Origin: an uncultured Fimbriimonadales bacterium
GTDB lineage: Bacteria > Armatimonadota > Fimbriimonadia > Fimbriimonadales > GBS-DC
Direction of reading: 5' to 3'
Assembly: GCA_937934465.1 (NCBI GenBank)
Contig: CALGZO010000085.1
Location: 1-7,028 of the forward strand
Length of the DNA: 7,028 nucleotides
Positions 4,538 through 7,028 of the stretch are shown one piece after another; position 1 is the first letter of the stretch; the number at the start of each line of letters is the position of its first letter. A program made the position numbers and the translations under genes. Below the pieces are notes generated by a model. That model was not told the origin of the DNA, ran no database searches, and saw only the letters and a list, made by a program, of their open reading frames with translations.

Positions 4538-6151
4538 TTGCACTCGCTACGAACGGGCTGGGGCTGGCTCGCGCTGGGCGCGTTGGCGTTGGGTGTGCGG
4601 CTAATCGGTATCCGTTGGGGACTGCCGAACGCCGAACGCCACTTCTCCTATCACCCAGACGAATGGCTCATCCTGCTGGCAAGCTACTTCACGATTAACC
4701 CCTATCGCGGCGAGTTCCTGCCGGGTTTTTACAACTACGGCACGCTGCCGATGTACCTGTGGAGCGTGTGGCTGCACTGGCTGAGCGCGGTGGGCGTGAT
4801 AGGCGGCTTGCCTGAGAACGCGACGCCTGCGCAGATAGCCGCGCTGCGGGCAGACCTCTACTTTTGGGCGCGTGCGCTGGTCGCGCTGATGGGCGCGTGC
4901 GCGGCAGTCGTAGTGGGTCGCACAGCGGCGATGGTTGCGGGGCGCGGCGCGGGCGTCATCGCGGCGCTATGCATGGCGTTCGCGCCTGCGCTGGTCGTGC
5001 ATAGCCGCTTCCAAACCGTCGATGTGCCCACGATGCTCTTCGTCGCGCTGGCGTTGCACCAGTCGGTGGCGCTGGGGCGTTCCGAGCGACCGTGGCGCAC
5101 GCTGTTATGGGGCGCGTTCTGGGCGGGTTGCGCCGCTGGCTCAAAATACAACGCGGGGCTATCGCTCATCGCAGTGCTGGTGAGCGTATGGCTCACGCCG
5201 CCGCCTCGCTTGGCGACGCGACGCGCCCAAGCCAGCGTCGCGGCGGTCGGCGTCGCAGCGCTGACCTTTCTGGCGGTTTGCCCGGGCGTGTGGGCGGACT
5301 CCGAGCGGTTTTGGAGCCACTTCTGGTACGAGGTGCGCCATGTGGGGCAGGGGCACGGCGAGATTTTCACCGACACGGGGCTGGGCTGGGTGTATCACAT
5401 CCGTCCCAATCTCAGCGTGGGGTTCGGCGCAGTGGGGCTAATCGCGAGCGTGGTGGGGTGGCTGCTCTATCGGCGTGAGCGGGCGCTGTGGGGCGTTGCG
5501 GCGGCGTCGGCGGCGTACTATCTGCTGATTGGCGCGGCGGAGGTGCGCTTTATGCGCTACACCTTCCCGCTGTTCCCTGCGCTGGCGCTGGGCGTGGGGC
5601 TATTGTGGGCGTCGGGCGCGCCGCGCCTGCCCCGTTGGAGCGCGCCGACGCTGGCGAGTTTTGCCCTCGCGTGGCAGTTGGTGAGCGCAATCAGCCTCAC
5701 CGCGTGTATGCTCCAGCCCGACGCGCGCGACCAAGCCGCTCAGTGGGTTCGCGCGAACCTCCCAGCGGGCGCACGCATCGGCTTCCCGACCGTGCCGTGG
5801 TTCTACACCCCGCCGCTGTTCCCCCAAACCGGCGAGCTGCGCTGGCAAGACCGCTTGATGCACGCCCAGAACGCGCCGCGCTATCGGCTCATCCCGCTCG
5901 CGCCGCCCGAATGGAACGCCGAAGCCCTCCAAGCGTCGCGACCTGAATACCTCATCATCACCGAGTTCGAGGCGCGCGATGTGCAGCGTATCGGACGCGC
6001 CGATTACCAAGCCTTTATGCGTATCGTGCAAGACCATTACGAGCGTGCGCACACTTTCGCCAACGAGCCGCCGCTGCTGAAGCGCACGGCGAACCTCCCC
6101 CACGACCTGCTCTATATCTGCCCGACCGTGACCGTGTATCAGCTACGCTGA
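4538..6151 (+). CDS. GT-C family membrane glycosyltransferase (GT39/ArnT-like)
   Basis: This 537-residue polytopic protein should move a sugar from a polyprenyl-phosphate donor to an acceptor on the outer face of the membrane. An N-terminal hydrophobic segment is followed by HPDEW near 39-43, whose Asp-Glu pair in the first outer loop is typical of PMT/ArnT enzymes. HSRFQTVDVP near 154-163, GSKYNAGL near 200-207 and RFMRYTFPLFPAL near 336-348 are family landmarks. About ten hydrophobic stretches precede a soluble C-terminal part, from about residue 393, opening with RDQAAQWVRANLPAGAR. The start is TTG, the first possible start after the ugd stop, and it keeps the first membrane segment intact. 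GAAGG overlaps the ugd stop but is 15 bases away, which is far for a ribosome site. The two genes share a frame, separated by the TGA. Donor and acceptor are unknown. The last 9 bp overlap the convergent carotenoid gene. Confidence 0.85.
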   Translation: MHSLRTGWGWLALGALALGVRLIGIRWGLPNAERHFSYHPDEWLILLASYFTINPYRGEFLPGFYNYGTLPMYLWSVWLHWLSAVGVIGGLPENATPAQIAALRADLYFWARALVALMGACAAVVVGRTAAMVAGRGAGVIAALCMAFAPALVVHSRFQTVDVPTMLFVALALHQSVALGRSERPWRTLLWGAFWAGCAAGSKYNAGLSLIAVLVSVWLTPPPRLATRRAQASVAAVGVAALTFLAVCPGVWADSERFWSHFWYEVRHVGQGHGEIFTDTGLGWVYHIRPNLSVGFGAVGLIASVVGWLLYRRERALWGVAAASAAYYLLIGAAEVRFMRYTFPLFPALALGVGLLWASGAPRLPRWSAPTLASFALAWQLVSAISLTACMLQPDARDQAAQWVRANLPAGARIGFPTVPWFYTPPLFPQTGELRWQDRLMHAQNAPRYRLIPLAPPEWNAEALQASRPEYLIITEFEARDVQRIGRADYQAFMRIVQDHYERAHTFANEPPLLKRTANLPHDLLYICPTVTVYQLR

Positions 6152-6973
6152 GGCGGCGTGCGTTGCCCGACGCGACACGCGCAGGGTGAAGACGCTGACG
6201 GCTATCGCGCCGACGAGCCATATAGCCGTCGCAATCGGGCGTTGAATCCAAAACGCCAGCCCCGCCATCACTCCACCCTGAATCAGCCAAATCGCCAACG
6301 GCGTCAGCGACGCCGACGGTCGCCACTGCGGGACTATCTTCAGGTAGACCCAACTCAGCACCCAACCCGTCGCCAGCCAGCCCAGCCAGTTCTGCAGGGG
6401 CATCCCGTAGAACGGACCTTCCACTTCCCAGAACCAGTAAACGAACGCCGCTGTGCCTGGCGCATCGCGCGCTGTGGAGACCGCCGCGTCCATCGCCACA
6501 TCCCACCAAGTGAGCAGCGCCGCCGCCGCCAGCGGAACCGCCCCGCGCGGAACGCCCCACAAGAAACTCAGATGCAACGCAGGGTAGAGCATCATAAACC
6601 ACGAGGGCGGTATCACATATGGCACATGCCCCAGAAACTTCGGTCCGAGCCGCTCGGTATATTCGTACCCGCCGAACGGAAAGCCCGTCAGCACCCCCAT
6701 CAGCTCCACGCCGCCTGCCAACACCACGCACACTCCCAACAGCCACAGCGTCGCGCGCCAGCCCTGCGTGTGCGCCATATGAAACAGCGACGCGCCTATC
6801 CCAAACAGCACGCATAGCATGCCCAACACCATCGACAGGCGGTTATAGTCCAGCGCAGGCAGGTTCTGGAACCCGCTAAACAGCAGCCCACTGCCCACAA
6901 CAGTCGCCGCCGCCGCCAGTAAGTTGAGCGCCACAAAGCCATGCGCCACACGCTTGAGCATCGTCGGTTTCAT
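6143..6973 (-). CDS. cruF: CruF-family carotenoid biosynthesis membrane protein (carotenoid hydratase-like)
   Basis: This 276-residue, very hydrophobic protein has about seven to eight membrane segments and belongs to the family annotated as carotenoid biosynthesis protein (DUF422), which includes cyanobacterial CruF and archaeal bisanhydrobacterioruberin hydratase. These add water to the terminal double bond of acyclic carotenoid end groups. Visible signatures are GVELMGVLTGFPFGGYEY at 88-105, LGHVPYVIPPSWFMM at 114-128, TWWDVAMD at 155-162 and WEVEGPFYGMPLQNWLGW at 182-199, with the conserved acidic pairs intact. ATG at 6973 is chosen. A GTG at 6997 would add eight residues and an ATG at 6961 would remove four; none has a good ribosome site. 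No other carotenoid gene lies nearby. Hydratase activity is inferred from the family; the exact substrate is not evident. Confidence 0.82.
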   Translation of the reverse strand: MKPTMLKRVAHGFVALNLLAAAATVVGSGLLFSGFQNLPALDYNRLSMVLGMLCVLFGIGASLFHMAHTQGWRATLWLLGVCVVLAGGVELMGVLTGFPFGGYEYTERLGPKFLGHVPYVIPPSWFMMLYPALHLSFLWGVPRGAVPLAAAALLTWWDVAMDAAVSTARDAPGTAAFVYWFWEVEGPFYGMPLQNWLGWLATGWVLSWVYLKIVPQWRPSASLTPLAIWLIQGGVMAGLAFWIQRPIATAIWLVGAIAVSVFTLRVSRRATHAASA

Positions 6974-6983
6974 ACCGACACAA

Positions 6984-6989
6984 AGTCTA
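6984..6989 (-). promoter_or_regulatory. Possible -10 box upstream of cruF
   Basis: TAGACT on the minus strand lies ten bases before the ATG at 6973, with no Shine-Dalgarno sequence in between. The spacing suits a leaderless or near-leaderless transcript. The match is only four of six bases and no -35 hexamer is evident, so support is weak. If correct it rules out the upstream GTG start at 6997. Confidence 0.25.
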
Positions 6990-7028
6990 CCCTGCACAAG
7001 AGGAACGCCCTAACCCTTGATGGATTTA

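Noticed and set aside
4517..4540. Stop-codon readthrough joining ugd and the glycosyltransferase, which share a frame
   Set aside because: The TGA ends a full-length UGD, an 18-bp gap and plausible start follow, and the two proteins are complete soluble and membrane enzymes that are normally separate.
6015..6815. 266-residue minus-strand open frame overlapping cruF in another frame
   Set aside because: It is Arg/Gly/Ala-rich with no domain, while the overlapping frame carries clear CruF-family motifs. It is a shadow frame.

Overview
The window is a stretch of a GC-rich bacterial chromosome with five confident protein genes and, at its left edge, about 510 bp of non-coding, highly structured repeat DNA. 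No rRNA, tRNA, transposase, integrase or CRISPR-associated gene is visible. The SdhC/SdhA pair is of the di-haem, Bacillus-like (B-type) succinate:quinone oxidoreductase kind. A CruF-family carotenoid enzyme points to a pigmented bacterium. I would guess Armatimonadota or a similarly placed thermophile or soil phylum, partly because short palindromic intergenic repeats of this style are familiar from such genomes. That assignment is an inference and not secure.

Layout, left to right. (1) Positions 1-512 are a mosaic of short inverted repeats with 4-base loops. They fall into three sequence classes, called A, B and C here. They are arranged as a 93-bp tandem unit (two full copies and a partial third), a 34-bp tandem unit, and a 59-bp block duplicated 121 bp apart. 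The array ends in a perfect 12-bp-stem hairpin 12 bp past the sdhA stop codon. The open frames across this region are by-products of repeat periods and GC-rich sequence. (2) Positions 525-3101, minus strand: sdhC then sdhA, separated by 12 bp, with the sdhC stop codon embedded in the sdhA Shine-Dalgarno sequence. No iron-sulphur subunit gene (sdhB) follows before the window ends. (3) Positions 3102-3196: a compact divergent promoter region. (4) Positions 3197-6151, plus strand: a UDP-glucose 6-dehydrogenase gene followed 18 bp later by a GT-C (GT39/ArnT-like) membrane glycosyltransferase gene, probably one transcription unit for surface glycan synthesis. (5) Positions 6143-6973, minus strand: a CruF-type carotenoid biosynthesis membrane protein, whose 3' end overlaps the glycosyltransferase gene tail-to-tail by 9 bp. 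The last ~55 bp are its upstream region.

The genes serve three separate jobs: respiration and the TCA cycle (SdhCA), nucleotide-sugar supply and lipid-linked sugar transfer at the membrane (Ugd plus the GT-C enzyme), and carotenoid end-group modification (CruF). The least explained part is the repeat array. Its hairpins keep stem length, and partly loop sequence, while changing stem bases in compensated pairs, and some class C copies have a GTAG tetranucleotide at the foot of the hairpin, as in REP elements.
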